The notes under the pieces are model-generated. The model was not told the origin of the DNA. It did not search any database and worked only from the letters and a program-made list of their open reading frames with translations. From Stenopsyche tienmushanensis (Eukaryota; Arthropoda; Insecta; Trichoptera; Stenopsychidae), in NCBI GenBank assembly GCA_008973525.1, contig WACJ01000266.1, positions 124,001 through 188,000 of the forward strand: a stretch of DNA of 64,000 bases, read 5' to 3'. This document shows positions 46,019 to 58,620 of this stretch, piece after piece; position 1 is the stretch's first letter, and every line of letters begins with the position of its first letter. A program made the position numbers and the translations under genes.

Positions 46019-47020
46019 ATACTAACATCCCAGCATGTACCACAGTAGACTAACAAACAATGTCTAGATCTAACACACAATGTAACGCGGGACTCCCGCG
46101 AGTCCACACCGTCTTGGGAGAGGTTTTTCCATGGTTTCCCTCTCCCTTTAAAAGCACTCTAATAGCTTAGACATCTACGGAAGTCGGACATGGCCGCTTT
46201 TTTTGTTTTTTGAATTTTAAATTTTTGAATGATAGCGAACGCTGGCGAAAGGGGGTTGTCATTTTCATTTACTTGCTGCACCAAACAAAAGAAGACTCAA
46301 GACATACAATATATACAGTGAAGTGTCATATATACAGTGACAGTGTCATATATGCAGTGAAGTGTCATATATACAGTGTGGAAATACAAAGTCAAGAGGA
46401 GCGGCAGAAAGGCCGTCGACCAAAAAGTACGAGAATTAGCTGGACTTAAATAAAAAATAACCATCCCTAGAGGATGAGACCAATCAGGAGAAAAGAGCAA
46501 ATGGCGGACAGCCAAGGCTCAGAAATAAAACAGGCTCACAGACCGCTTCGGCAGGAAACTGATTGGTTTTGCCCACTAAAAGTTCTACGTTCGGGAACGA
46601 TAGTACCGTGAGTCGGATCCCTTATGTGGAACTTTTAGAGGGAAGAATTAATTGGTTTCACAAAAATACCCCTCACAATACTCGCTAGACGAGCCCTCGC
46701 TTAAGCGGGATTCGTTGTCGACGCGTATATCGTTATGCGAGGACTCGCACTCGAGTTCTCGTCTTAACGTATACACGGTTGATACGGACTCCCGTTTAAA
46801 CGAGCCTTCGTCCTCGACTCGTATGTCGTCAATACGGGCATTTTTCGAAATTAACACCACAACCGAGGCGGACACTTGTTTATCCGAGTTCATACCAACC
46901 CCCGTTTAAACGAGCTTTCGTCCTCGACTCGTATGTCGTTAATACGAGCACTCGTTTATGCGAGTCCCTTATTAGCACGTGCGTTCTTGACGGACGATGC
47001 TACAAGCAATTGTGTTTCTA

Positions 47021-47492
47021 TGCTTTACAATATTAGTACATGCTATTGTAGCGTGGATGGAAGTCACTTTTTGATTGGTGTTTGGTTCGGTTCCGATATT
47101 TGGTTGCTATGTCATGTTGGCCCAAATATTCGGTTTCCATGCCATCAAGAGACAAGAGTTGGAGCCCGTTGAGGTCGGATGCGAGTTTGCTTCGTCCCTC
47201 GGTCTCGAAGCGCTCCGCCTCGCATGGGGGCCGTGTGTCTCACAATCGTCATACTTCAGAGTGAATCGTCATTGCGTATCGCATAGAGTTACCCGAAATT
47301 GGATTGAGTCCTCCGTTTTTCGGAGTCACCGAGAACGCCGCCGGAGCATCGGGAAGGTCGACAGAAGCATGACGAAGATAACTGGGCCCCAGTATTCAGC
47401 TGAGGGTTTTCGCCCACGTTACAATGCATAAAAATTTACGTGGAATAGATTCGTCTTAACATACAGAAGAAACAAGCACAAGCGTCGCAAAA
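47021..47492. other. Unassigned GC-richer segment
   Basis: Open in several frames without family resemblance. Its right edge (CCCACGTTACAATGC, about 47415) is the inverted match of 22282-22340, hinting at a terminal repeat. It could be a fragment of an LTR or another element. Confidence 0.35.
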
Positions 47493-47784
47493 ATGCCAAA
47501 GAAGACTGTGAAAATAAAGTACAACAAAGACTACATTCAATATGGATTCTCGCGATGTGGTGATGAAACAGCTCTAAAGCCACAATGAAATTGATTGACT
47601 TATGCTTGTGCCCAATGAAGTTAAGGAAGTGAATAAAGTTTCGCTGTCTGCCGATACTGTTAAAAGACGTATTCATGATATGTCAAGCTATATTTTAGCG
47701 ACATCGCTCTCTGGCAGCACTGGACGGAGGATGGTTACCAGGAGTGTAACCAAAACAACAACAACAACGGCAGTTTTTCCTTGA
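47493..47784 (+). pseudogene. hAT (ZBED5/Buster-like) transposase remnant
   Basis: Opens with MPKKTVKIKYNKDYIQYGFS, the KYxxxYxxxGF start typical of ZBED5/SCAND3-like hAT transposases, then a stop. After a deletion it continues VNKVSLSADTVKRRIHDMSS, the LSxDTVKRRIxDMS block of the same family. The BED finger and the catalytic core are gone. This is a different hAT lineage from the 1000-bp elements. Confidence 0.75.
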
Positions 47785-47989
47785 CAATGGATCCGATGGG
47801 TGGTCCGAAATATTTGAATAAAAAATAACTTAAACGCGATCGAATACCCGGTTTTTTCTGAATTAATAACTTATATATGACTCTCGTAAATCTAAAAAAA
47901 ACTCATATATATATATATATATATGTTTTATTATTTTTTTATTATACTAATATTTCATTTCATTTTTCATTCATGGATAAAATATCACA

Positions 47990-48700
47990 AGAAAAGTCTG
48001 CTATAAAGTACATATATGTACAATATAAGTATTGTGTTTGTATTCACAGCATACGTCTTCGTATAGAAGCTGTTCGGGTGAAAGTTGAAATCCATAAGGG
48101 TCATATTTATTTAATATTATTTCATTCGTATACTTTGCCCTTATGAATTTTCAGGCAAGGGAAATCGATGTCGTAGTTCTGGAAAACGCCAGTAGATATC
48201 AGCACAATGCTATCAAATTCACCCGCGGTATGGCGCAGCCTCACATAGACAACCCGACCTCGCACTCCGCTTCGGCAGGAAACTGATTGGTTTTGCCCAC
48301 TAAAAGTTCTACGTTCGGGAACGATAGTACCGTGAGTCGGATCCCTTATGTGGAACTTTTAGAGGGAAGAATTAATTGGTTTCACAAAAATACCCCTCAC
48401 AATACTCGCTAGACGAGCCCTCGCTTAAGCGGGATTCGTTGTCGACGCGTATATCGTTATGCGAGGACTCGCACTCGAGTTCTCGTCTTAACGCATATAC
48501 GGTTGATACGAACCCCCGTTAAAACGAGCCTTCGTCCTCGACTCGTATGTCGTTAATACGAGCACTCGTTTATGCGAGTCCCTTATTAGCGCACATGCGT
48601 TCTTGTTGTTTGTTCTAATTGTGTTTAATTAGTTGGTAGGGTGAAAAATTATATTTTCCACAATCCAGATTTAAATCCAAACGTTGATATTAACAATTCA
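47990..48700 (+). repeat. CpG-rich dispersed repeat, copy C (internal deletion)
   Basis: Same word order as copy A (GTTCGGGTGAAAGTTGAAAT, ATGGCGCAGCCTCACATAG, AGGAAACTGATTGG), but the segment between the two CCCGTTTAAACGAGC/CTCGTATGTCGT units is lost, leaving a single unit. The right end matches copy A to about ATATTTTCCAC plus 40 bases. Confidence 0.75.
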
Positions 48701-48789
48701 GGATTTAGCCCGTTACATCATACCTTGGTCCGATGATATTTAATTCGCAATAAATATATGCAATTATTATATAAATGCTGAAAAGTAAT

Positions 48790-48880
48790 TGAAACACAAT
48801 CGCAGTTTTTCGATCTCAATTCTTTTGAACATCTTTGAGATATTCTTGGCGTTGATCCGTCAAATATATGTGAGTAAACA
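48790..48880 (+). pseudogene. Tc1-like transposase C-terminal remnant
   Basis: The frame reads DLNSFEHL-stop-DILGVDPSN, matching the DLNPIEHLWDxLxR block of Tc1-family transposases, with Trp TGG changed to TGA. Only this motif survives. Confidence 0.45.
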
Positions 48881-49201
48881 TCGAACGTATCGATTTCAGA
48901 CTTCAACAAATCTGTTCTTTTTTTCCAACTGCGAGACGTTTAACCCTTTGCGATCCGAAGGTTTTTTCCAAGTGTGTCCAAGAGCCATTTTCAGTGAATT
49001 TATTAAAACATATGTTTATGGTGAAAAATGAAGAAAACGTGGTAACATAAATAAATAAAAATATTTATTTAGTACGAATGATGTTTGTAGATATATTTAC
49101 TACTAATTTGCAAAAAATAATTTTTAAAATTACGCAAGTGTGGTATTTTTTAAAACACTCTCCAGGGTAGAGGTCGGGCTTTTTCTTGCACGTATCGCAA
49201 T

Positions 49202-50060
49202 TAGGGAATCCAATCCCGGGATCCCGGACAGTTTTAGGTACTTAAGAATCCCGGGATTAGAAAACGTAATCCCGAAAATCCCGGGATTGAAATTTTTATC
49301 AAACAGAAATCGTACACCTCACCAACACGACGAAGGCTACTAAATCGAGAAATTCCCGACGAAATCTGGACGCTTGGAAACAGTGGCGTAATTACTAATT
49401 TGCGAACTTGGTGACTGTCTAATCTATGTATACATATATAGCATATGTATACATAGATTAGACAGTAATATGTTTTTCAAATTGTTATAGTAACCTTTCC
49501 CTACCGGTGATGTATTTACTACACCTCGACGAATAATGGGAATATCGATATGAAATATAATAAGATACGGGGTTCAGAATTTTTGTATTCCTACGTAATA
49601 TAATTACGAACCACATAAAAGTATTATGGTATATAAGTATTCATCTGCAGCGACGGAAATAAATAATTTGTCGGGAAATCGGGAATTTTGCGATTTTTAG
49701 TCCGTGTCTCAGCAGAAAATAATTTTATCAGTCACATTGATGGTGTTATACGAAAATGAGGGCTCACGCGATCATCAATTCGAACTAGCATTTAAATATC
49801 TGATGACGATACCTCCAACGAGTGTGGAAGCTGAGCGTGCATTTTCAGCAGCAATTTGCTTGAATTCCAAAATCAGATCCAGACTAAATGACGAAACACT
49901 ATGTTTAATGTTAATGTTACTTCGAACATATTTTCAAAATAATATTTGAATTTTTTAATGTTTTATTTATCTATTTTTGAATTGTATTTTTATCTTTTCT
50001 TAAATAAATAAAATTCTTTGGCCTTCGAGTGATTTTTTTATATTGAACAAATGGACTTGT
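49202..50060 (+). mobile_element. hAT non-autonomous element, 3'-truncated copy
   Basis: The 5' TIR TAGGGAATCCAATCCCGGG is intact at 49202. A 25-base inverted duplication of the sub-terminal TATGTATACATAGATTAGAC sequence sits near 49430-49470. The hATC frame (49704-49949) reads LAFKYLMTIPPTSVEAERAF. The 3' TIR is missing. Confidence 0.85.
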
Positions 50061-50341
50061 TAGTTAGTTCGCAATATAGCGATGCCTCGACATTTTGTAC
50101 TCCAGCCTTGATTACGATTATTTAGAGCTATACTGATGTTTTTTTTTTATTTTTTGAAACATCAGAGCAACTATTCTAGGATAGGTAAATGTCTCATTTT
50201 ACAAAAAAGCATCCATTTATTCGCTTCCTGGAAATTTTCCGTACAAGTTGTTTCCACACTTGTACTATCTTATAAGAGCTTCACTACTTAGGGATTGAAT
50301 AGACCAGAGCAAGCAAAATAATTCTGCACCTTTTCAATATA
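50061..50341. other. AT-rich spacer
   Basis: No gene or repeat recognised. Confidence 0.4.
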
Positions 50342-50720
50342 TTAGGGTGTCCCATAAGTTTCTTTCGTTTTTATATTAAGAAAAAAATAAACAATAATTT
50401 GTATTATGTACATCAAAATTTATTGAATAATATATGATCCATTCTGTTCCATTACCTTTCTCCATCTCTCCGGAAGCCTCATAATGCCTTCAAATTTCCA
50501 AAATTTCCTAGGTTTGTTGGCAAAATATTGATTGAGGAACATTTTTATATCATTTTTTGAATTAAAATTTTTACCACGTAAAGATTTTTTCAATGAAATA
50601 AATAAATAGTAATCTGAAGGGTAAAACATCTCAATCAAATGATAATAGTTTATTTCTGATGAGCAAAAACACATGAGGCCTGGCGTTATCGGAATGAAAA
50701 ACAACGTCTCGTCTGTTCGC
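50342..50720 (-). pseudogene. mariner transposase C-terminal fragment with TIR
   Basis: The minus frame reads PSDYYLFISLKKSLRGKNFN, then PRKFWKFEGIMRLPERWRKV and MEQNGSYI, the last third of a mariner transposase: the PSDYHLF block after the catalytic DD, and the LPxRWxKVxxxNGxYI end. The element terminus TTAGGGTGTCCCATAAG lies at 50342 next to TA. The remaining two thirds and the other TIR are missing. Confidence 0.88.
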
Positions 50721-51720
50721 TAATTCTGGTCATTTTCTGGCATTTGCATCCTTTAGATTGTCTAGTTGGGAACAATATTTTGTTGAATTGATTATTTATT
50801 TTTTAAATAATTGTGATTAGAAAATGGCCATCAATAAAATAAAATAATATTATTTTCTATTTATTTTCAATTAATATCAGAATTTAAAATATATCACAGA
50901 TATCAGTTGCTATTTAAAAAACAACATAACAAATTCGTTACATGAAAAAAAAATAGTTACATGCATATACCAAAATTGATTTATATTCATTTTAAAATAA
51001 TATTTTCATTAAAATACAAGCATTCTATTCAAAACATTTAATAATCAAAATCTTAATTGTATAAAATTATGATATTAAAAGTATATAAATTCTAAACAAA
51101 ACTGCAATCAGCCACATCTGCAGGTTTTGCATTGAGTTGTAAATTTTCCAAAATTAGCACTTTTGATGTAAACCTGGACCATTACATAATGTAATTTAAA
51201 TAACCTATTCTAAATATGCAATTGGTATTTGAGACATTTACATAAAAATAATATCCGAGCTTATTATTTGTACAAATGTAAAAAGAAATGATGTGCTATT
51301 TTCACGATGCATCTTTATTACTATAATTGTATGTATAGATGTTTTGATTGTTTTATGTTTCACTCCAATCAAATGTACTTTATTATATCACAGTTCTTGT
51401 GTAAAAGCTTTCTGAAATGTAATCGCAGCGATAAAAAATTGTCACATAACTATTCGCTTATATCATTAAATCATAGCCAACAAAAGAGCCAATCTTTGTT
51501 CAGTAAAAAATAAAGAAATTGAGTTTTTTGTATTAAATTTTATTTTTATTCAATTTATATTACAAAAATTTGCAAAAACTATTTTTTTCCTGTAAACAGG
51601 CAAAAACAGAAATTTAAAAGTCAACCATTAAAAGCAAAAAAGTTTACATTTAATCTGAAACAACACAGACACACTTTATAAGATTTCAATAATGCTTTTG
51701 TAAAGGCGAAGCAATCGTAA
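50721..51720. other. Intergenic, AT-rich, no gene
   Basis: Homopolymer-rich; nothing recognised. Confidence 0.45.
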
Positions 51721-52289
51721 TACAGTCGACCCGCAGTAATCCGACAAAAGTTTTGCAACGCAGTGTAAAATTATCCAATTGATCAGACTATGGACGCTGC
51801 CGACTCCTTGTTGTCCGGTACTTTTTGGAAAGATGGTGAGATGAACGCAGATAACACAAGGTTTCATATTCTTTCTTTTGTAAATTCTCCTTGTAAAACA
51901 ACATCTCTTTTATTGTCAACTAATCTCGCATAACAAACTGCGTACACAAACAATATTTTTACTATGTTATTGCCGCAAGTGCAAACAATAAGTTGACAAA
52001 GTTTTATCGCAATCAGATGAACGGTATGGCAGCGCGTTACATACGAACAGATATTAATTTTTATATATTAAATATGGGCCAAGAAATAGATGTATGTGTA
52101 TTTCTTTCCCGAAAAAACTGCACGTACAAAGCTTCCTCCATTTATCCAGTTGTTTTTTTACTCACTTGCCCATTAACAATAAGATTTAGGCAGTCCAGAA
52201 TCTTAATATTGAATTTTTTACATTGACGAACCTTTGCCTTGCGATTACAGGGGGGTCAGATTAGACCGGATTACAACGGATCGACTGTA
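51721..52289. mobile_element. pogo/Tigger-like MITE with TIRs
   Basis: The ends are inverted: TACAGTCGACCCGCAGTAAT at 51721 and ATTACAACGGATCGACTGTA at 52289, with TA at both edges as expected of Tc1/mariner/pogo insertions. The interior has no transposase and shares 51925-52040 with 27840-27955. Confidence 0.7.
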
Positions 52290-54199
52290 TTTTAATTGTA
52301 ATAATAGTCTCTTATTTTCATATGCATAATCAAGTTTCTGTTTACTATGTATATTGTAAAATAAATATGCAATGTAATCGCAGCGATAAAAAATATTTTT
52401 AGACCATTCGCATATTTTTCTGAAACAACGTGAAAAGTTTATAGAAATATACAAAAATTATTACAGTATTTTTATAACAATAAATAGTCTTTAGAACTTT
52501 TAATTAGTCTTTTTTTTTGAAACAATAATCATTGGTGCATGATCAGATGAGTTTCTGCAAGAATTTTACAAGTGCTCTATCAAATAAGATATGGCATATT
52601 GCTTTTGAATGCAAATTGGTTTTGTAAATACAACGAATGTGCAAAACAGTCTCCTAAATTCTAATAAAAAACATGTTGCTTTGCAATTTTTTCTTATAGT
52701 CAAAAGTGCTTCATGGCATTAAAAATATTAAGAACCGCTACCTTAATTCATTAAACTGTAGATTATAATTAATTATAATTAATAGTTGTCCAAGTAGTCT
52801 TTTATTTTTCATTAAATTAGAGTAAAACTGGTACAATCTGGCAGATACGATGCGATGACTGTTTTATAAGAATAATTACTTTTCTATTTTATGATAATAC
52901 AACGAGAAAACAATATGAATATTCAAATAAGCATTTTATAGCACCGACATAATTCCAATCATATAATATTTGATAAATGTATTCACACAATATATTGCCA
53001 AATTTAAAAAATGTATGGGTGTCAGAAACTATACCAATTTTTCTTTTGCGTGGTATATAGATGTTTGTACTTGACTATCGTCACTATTTATCTATGGGTA
53101 GATTTAATGAGTGACATTTTAGGCACAATCATATATCAAATTTTAAGAAACTATGTTAACAAAAACAAAATATTATAGCCATACAAATAACTATTTAAAA
53201 ATATACAGATATATAATCTAATATGACAATGCTAGCTTTTTGACCAAAGGGATGTAAACTAACAATAGTTCACTATAGGAGTAAATTTATTAAATTGCTT
53301 TTGAAATATAAATTTATACATCAAAATTATCTCTAAATATTCTTAATTTTAAGTGCAACAAAACAAAACCTAAGTTTTGTGAACAGAAATTATTGCAATT
53401 TATTGCTGATTCAAAAGAGTAGTCTTAATGTGTGCTTAATGTTTTAATTCACTCTTATACAGAAAATGCATCGGAATTTTCTAATTATTTTTAAATTCTT
53501 AAATTTTTAAGCAAACTTACTGTTGTATCAACAAATTTACTATGTTGGATAGTATATTAGTTTGGGGTCAACCACATACGTTTATTACACATAATTTATC
53601 ATAAAGATACAATGAAACATATGCACAATGTGATATTGTGTTACTTTCATTAGATCTCGGTAAGAAAGATCATAAAATAAATCATCGTTAATTTCAAATT
53701 ATCAACAAAAAGATTAAAATCAGATCTTGTTATGGTTAAATTAATATTCGAAATGATTATAATAACCACTACATCAGAACTACATACTTAATTTAGTATG
53801 TTAGTACATATAACTAATTAAGCTCATATTGACTAGCCAAAGGGTTTGTAAAGACAGTAATTTTCTTCTGAAGACAGTAAAAAACTACTCTAGATGACCT
53901 TTTTTGATTCTAGAAACCTTGATTCTACTGAAAAGGGCTTTCTGGAGTGCAAAGAGTCTAGTCCCACTTTTCCTCGTTAGGGCGTTGCCGGGATATTTAA
54001 TATAAATCACTCGAGATATTTAAAACCATGTAAAATTATATTTTTGCACTGATAATTGTTTTTCTTCAGAGTTCAAAGAGTTCGGTTGTATTAAAATACT
54101 GACACAGATCAAAATACACAAAGATTTTAAAAAATTGAACGATAAGAATACAATAATTAATATTATTCTTAAATTTTGACAAATATTTTCATCAAACAC
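52290..54199. other. Intergenic with a repeat copy at 53845-53985
   Basis: AT-rich. 53845-53985 matches 28705-28860 (GGTTTGTAAAGACAGTA, GAAAAGGGCTTTCTGGAGTG) and part of 21880-22140. No gene. Confidence 0.45.
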
Positions 54200-54302
54200 C
54201 GTATTTTACGGACTATAAGACGCACTTTTTTTCGACAAAAATTTGACTTTTCTCAGGTGCGTCTTGTACTCGAAATTAATATAAAAATGTCCGTAAAATA
54301 CG
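54200..54302. mobile_element. 103-bp MITE with CGTATTTTACGGAC termini
   Basis: Starts CGTATTTTACGGACTATAAG and ends GTCCGTAAAATACG. Internal ACGCAC and GTGCGT arms extend the stem. The sequence resembles the widespread small elements with GGACTATAAGACGCAC ends found in many animal genomes. Confidence 0.7.
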
Positions 54303-56339
54303 TTAATTATTTTCTAATACCACAACATTTGTGCTTTACAAAAAGTATACATATTTTTTATTAAATATACATCTGTGATTACACATACATCCAAGCATCA
54401 TTGTGTTGGCTCTTAATGAGTAAATTTAGTATAGCAATAATTCAGGTTACGTAGCGCATCAATATTTCCCTCAATTTCTCGGGACTATTTGCATAAACAT
54501 GAAATTTTAAAAATGACATTAATATTCTCAATTCGCAATTCTACAAATTTATCAATGAATAACATTTATATATTCTAAAATTTACAACTAACAATAGTTT
54601 CATTAAAACCAAAAAATCTCTGGGAAAGAAAATACAAATTAGCTGAAAATCTCCTTTGAAATGTTCTCGCGCTATCATGACAAGAATATTATTACTACAA
54701 CTACAAATTACTGTATTTGCATTATACATATTCAAACATTTTCACATACTTGGAAAAGTATTATTGGCAGAGTTTATGGATATTAACTCTTACAACTCCT
54801 ATGGCCACTACGTGTGGCCGTTTTTTTTTGGGCAGTTTTTATGAACTTTAAATAAGATTTTGGTATTTTTTTAAATGTAAGAATCAAGTGAATACTCTAA
54901 AAATACCGTCTTATTGTTTGACCATTAGTTTGTCATCTGGAATATGGAAAATAATTGCTTCGGAGGAATTGAATCGGTGCAGGTAAAGAGCATAAAACAA
55001 TAGTCTGCGTCGAGTTGAGGCGCAGTGAACATCTTGAAAATTAATTTGTGTTCAGTAATTCAAAAAAAAAGGGAAAAAATTGATTAACATGGATATTCAT
55101 GACATCCAAGAAATATTGGAGGATCATATGTTGAACGAAGTCGAAATATTAAACGAATCAATCACAATTAATTACTCAGAAAGCAGTTGCAGCAAAGTAG
55201 CTATGTTTCACATTGAAAACAGTTAATGAAGAAGGCTATTAAATTATATTTATTTTTTATAGAAAATTATCTTATGATGGAAAAAAGTTTAAAATTACAG
55301 AGAAAATTATAACAGATTTTGGAACATTATTATGAGATACATGAATATTTATAGGCTAAAATTAGATAATCGATTATTACCGAATTTTTGAAGGCTAAAA
55401 CCAGAAATATTTCAGAGCTCTCTGATGATGGAAACCCACAACAGATCTCGAAAAAGAATAAAACATATTGAATTATAAGTGATAGCAATGATGAATGAAT
55501 GGGATATTATATGATATTAGAGTCTTTGTGTGTACATTTGCTTATGTAAAATTATAAAGTACATACTTATATAAACTATCTTCGATATTTTTTTGGAACG
55601 CAAACCCTAATTTTGTATGAACTTCAAACCTTGTATAACACGGATTTGTATTACATGACGTTTTTACGGAACCATATACAGTGATGTAGTGCTAAATAAA
55701 AAAGTCTGGGAGCGCTGATTAATTATAATACTTCAGTACCCCCTCCCCTACCAGCAGTGATACAATTTTCTCACCAAGTTTCCAACCAAACGGTCTTCAA
55801 TTTAACTAATTTAAGTTACAATAAATTTTAAAAACATATATTTTGCAAAATTTCCAAATCGTTTAGAAAAAAGTGTAGGAGCGCCGACCCCACGCGCCCC
55901 CGCCCCACTACACCACTGACCATATAACCGTGTTATACGAGGCCCGAGTATATATTGCATTAACCTAACCCTGTAATAAGAAATCAAATAAATGAAAAGA
56001 GTTTACACAATTAAATAGACTTAAAATTAAACTATAATCAAATGAAAATAAAAATACTGACTTGGTAAAATCAAAAATAAATTAAAATTCATAACATAAA
56101 AAAGCAATGTGAAAAATGAGTTAACATGAAATAATATTTGGTTGTGGTAAAATACTATAAAATTTCATACACTTGTTCTATTTTTATGGGAAATTACATT
56201 TGCTAAAAATACTAACTTTTATACTCAGTGACATGTAAAATTTTATAAAGCTTATAGAAGTAGATTATAGTAGTAGATTGGTCTTGGTCTAGAAGCAAGC
56301 ACTGGTCCAATAAAAAGACACATGAATCGTAGAATTTAT
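54303..56339. other. Intergenic with a possible Tigger remnant
   Basis: Apart from 55090-55227, nothing coding is seen. CTTGTATAACACGG (about 55632) and CCGTGTTATACGAGG (about 55929) form an inverted pair that could be TIRs of a pogo-like element. Confidence 0.4.
55090..55227 (+). pseudogene. Possible pogo/Tigger transposase C-terminal fragment
   Basis: A 45-codon frame starts MDIHDIQEILEDHMLNEVEI. It resembles the acidic helix (D-x-xEILExHxxxLTxEEL) near the end of Tigger transposases. The match is short and suggestive only. Confidence 0.3.
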
Positions 56340-57300
56340 CAAAAGCACATGGAATGGATCAGTGAAGCGAAGCAAAAATGCAGTTATCGTCACCTTAGAT
56401 GTGAAGAATGCCTTCAACACAGCCCGCTGGACCAAAATACTAAAAGCCATGGAGGAAAGAAAAGTTCCTTCAATTAATAAGCGACTACTTCAAAAACCGA
56501 GTATAAATGATGAAAACCGAGATAGGCTAGAATGCAAAATGTGCATGAAATCCCTCAGGGCTCAATACTTGTGCCAACCCTATGGAACATGATAGATCTA
56601 TTAAGAATTGGAATTGAAAACGCGTTGACGAACCACCGACAATCCAGGAGCATTGTGTTGGGTACTCCAGAAGTGTTAGGTACCTCGGTGTACACATTGA
56701 TCTTCAAAAACCATATCGATGTGGCAACGCAAACCATGACAAATTATTTCGCAGCGACCCAAAGAAAACTACTTAATAAAGTTACCAACTCTATCTTGCT
56801 GTATGGTGCAGATATAAACTGTTAAGAACGCAAAGAATAAGTGCAATTCAGATAATATCAGGCTATAGAACGATCTCACTGGACGCAGTACAAGTTCTAT
56901 TCCCATGGACATCCTCGCCATGGAAAGGAAGCGCAGATATAAAAAAAACACAGGAATAGAAGAAGCTCAGGAGTCAATCCAATAATGGCAGAAACGCTGG
57001 GACACTGGAAGCAAAGGAAGGTGGACATACCAATTGATTACAGCTATACAAAAATGGAACACAGAGAGTTCACTCATCACCTGACCCGGATGCCGACGCG
57101 ATACGGATGCTTCGGTACTTCCCTATTTAAAATTAGCAAGGAGTACTCGACAATTGCCACTACTGCAGTGAGGATCGCGATGACGCGGAACACTCCGTCT
57201 TCAAATGTGAGCCGTGGACAGATGATAGGCGAAAATTGGAGAAACCTCAACTTGAGAGTTCATGCGAGAAAAAGAAAATTTAGAACAAACTAGAAGAATG
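56340..57300 (+). pseudogene. R1-like LINE reverse transcriptase and C-terminal remnant
   Basis: Frames in order: VIVTLDVKNAFNTARWTKIL (RT block with catalytic Asp), then PQGSILVPTLWN (the GVPQGSxLGPxLWN block), then, with frameshifts near 56985, the tail related to R1-clade WQ-x-RWDTGSKGRWTY and EFTHHLTRMPTRYGCFGTSL, followed by the CxYC-type knuckle region in disrupted form. The YADD block is missing. A dead copy. Confidence 0.75.
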
Positions 57301-58149
57301 AAAGATTCGTAGAAAAATAAATACACCTTCTTGAAGCAATGCGAATACGGATTCCAAGGGGGTCGGTGGAGATTTTAGTGGCTAGGAATCCCACATTACT
57401 ATCCCACACTAGTTTTTAATCATGGTGTCTTTTTGAAGATTTCCCCCTCACAAGTGAAAAAAAGACTAATTACATTAAACATTTCATGTTAAACGACTTC
57501 CACCATATGTCAACAAATACATAATAATTTATGTTACGAGGTGTCTAACTAATATTAGAAAAGCTTATTTTTCTATTATGGGTTGACAACAACCTTGCTA
57601 TCTATATTTACAAATAATTTACTAAAGCAGGAATAATATTCCCAATTCTATACAATTCTTTTGCACAAATTTTACAACCAACTGAAAAAAACTATTTAAA
57701 ATCAATTGCTCGAAATACTTAGCTTATTATTGATTAAAACCATCCAAATATTATAAAAGTGTTTCCCACGCCAGCGCGGGAATCTGTTTGTGATTGTTAT
57801 AAATCCGCTTGCGAAGCAGTTAACATACACTCATTCAATAAATTTCAAAAACCGTTTATTAGATAACAATATCAATTGGTATTCGTTTTGTACAATTGCA
57901 GTGTCAAATAGCATTTGAATAATTTCAAATCTTACAGTCTACACGGAATATAACATGTGTATCATAAAAATAAACTGAAACTTAAGAAATGACATAAATA
58001 ACAATATGTTGTTAAATATTGAGTACAGTAGCCGCAGCCTAATAAATAATTAATTTATAGCGAGTACATTATACTGTTACACATCTAGAATATTTTCAGG
58101 TTTTTAATACTCAAATAGAGTCAGCGTTAAAGTATAACGTTAAAAAATA
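57301..58149. other. Intergenic, no gene
   Basis: AT-rich, with a small hairpin (CCCACGCCAGCGCGGG) at about 57768. Nothing else recognised. Confidence 0.4.
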
Positions 58150-58620
58150 CAATGGTACCTCGCATAACAAATAACATAATTCGCATAACATCGCATCGCT
58201 AAATGATTTAAAAAATGGCTCATATAACAAATGTCATTTTGCATAACGCGTGGCGAAAAGAATATAGCATGCGCAAGAAATCACTTGCGCATAATTGATA
58301 CTCGCAAAGCTTTTAGCTAATCATTCTGCTTTTAAAACACACGTTCCGCTAGCACCCTGGTGAAGAATTTAAATTTATTAAAATTCAGTTTCAACCTTCC
58401 AATACTACACCGTTGTTCTTGAAGGCAACTTTGAAGGATTTGAGATAATGCCTGTTGAGCATGCGGCCAATGAAATTGTATATTTGGCCCCGACGTCATG
58501 GGTCTGGATGTTGATATGCCTGGATAACGCATTATCATATGTTATATTGATTAATATGGGAAACATTGCTTTGCATGACGAGTGTTTCACATTAGAATTA
58601 ATACTATGTTTATCAAGCAA
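58150..58620 (-). mobile_element. Possible Tigger-like element fragment
   Basis: ATGGTACCTCGCATAACAAATA at about 58151 followed by TTCGCATAACATCGCATCG is the kind of terminal sequence seen in Tigger elements. On the minus strand, 58405-58620 reads TYDNALSRHINIQTHDVGAK and then GIISNPSKLPSRTTV, faintly like the LDNAPxHP...GVIxxFKxxYxR core of their DDE domain. Frames are broken. Confidence 0.35.

Larger units (their letters stand above)
41095..46542 (+). mobile_element. Jockey-type non-LTR retrotransposon, near full length
   Basis: About 5.4 kb bounded by an 11-bp target duplication CCGCTTCGGCA (41084-41094, 46543-46553). Two long open ORFs without lesions are followed by about 520 bases of 3' sequence that includes a small tandem repeat of CATATATACAGTGAAGTGT type (46305-46380). 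The end is CAGGCTCACAGA rather than a poly(A) tail. The intact ORFs and clear duplication suggest a recent insertion. Confidence 0.85.
40860..47020 (+). repeat. CpG-rich dispersed repeat, copy B (interrupted)
   Basis: The outer parts 40860-41094 and 46543-47020 join into the same order of words as copy A. The Jockey-type LINE lies between them, flanked by CCGCTTCGGCA on both sides. Confidence 0.8.
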
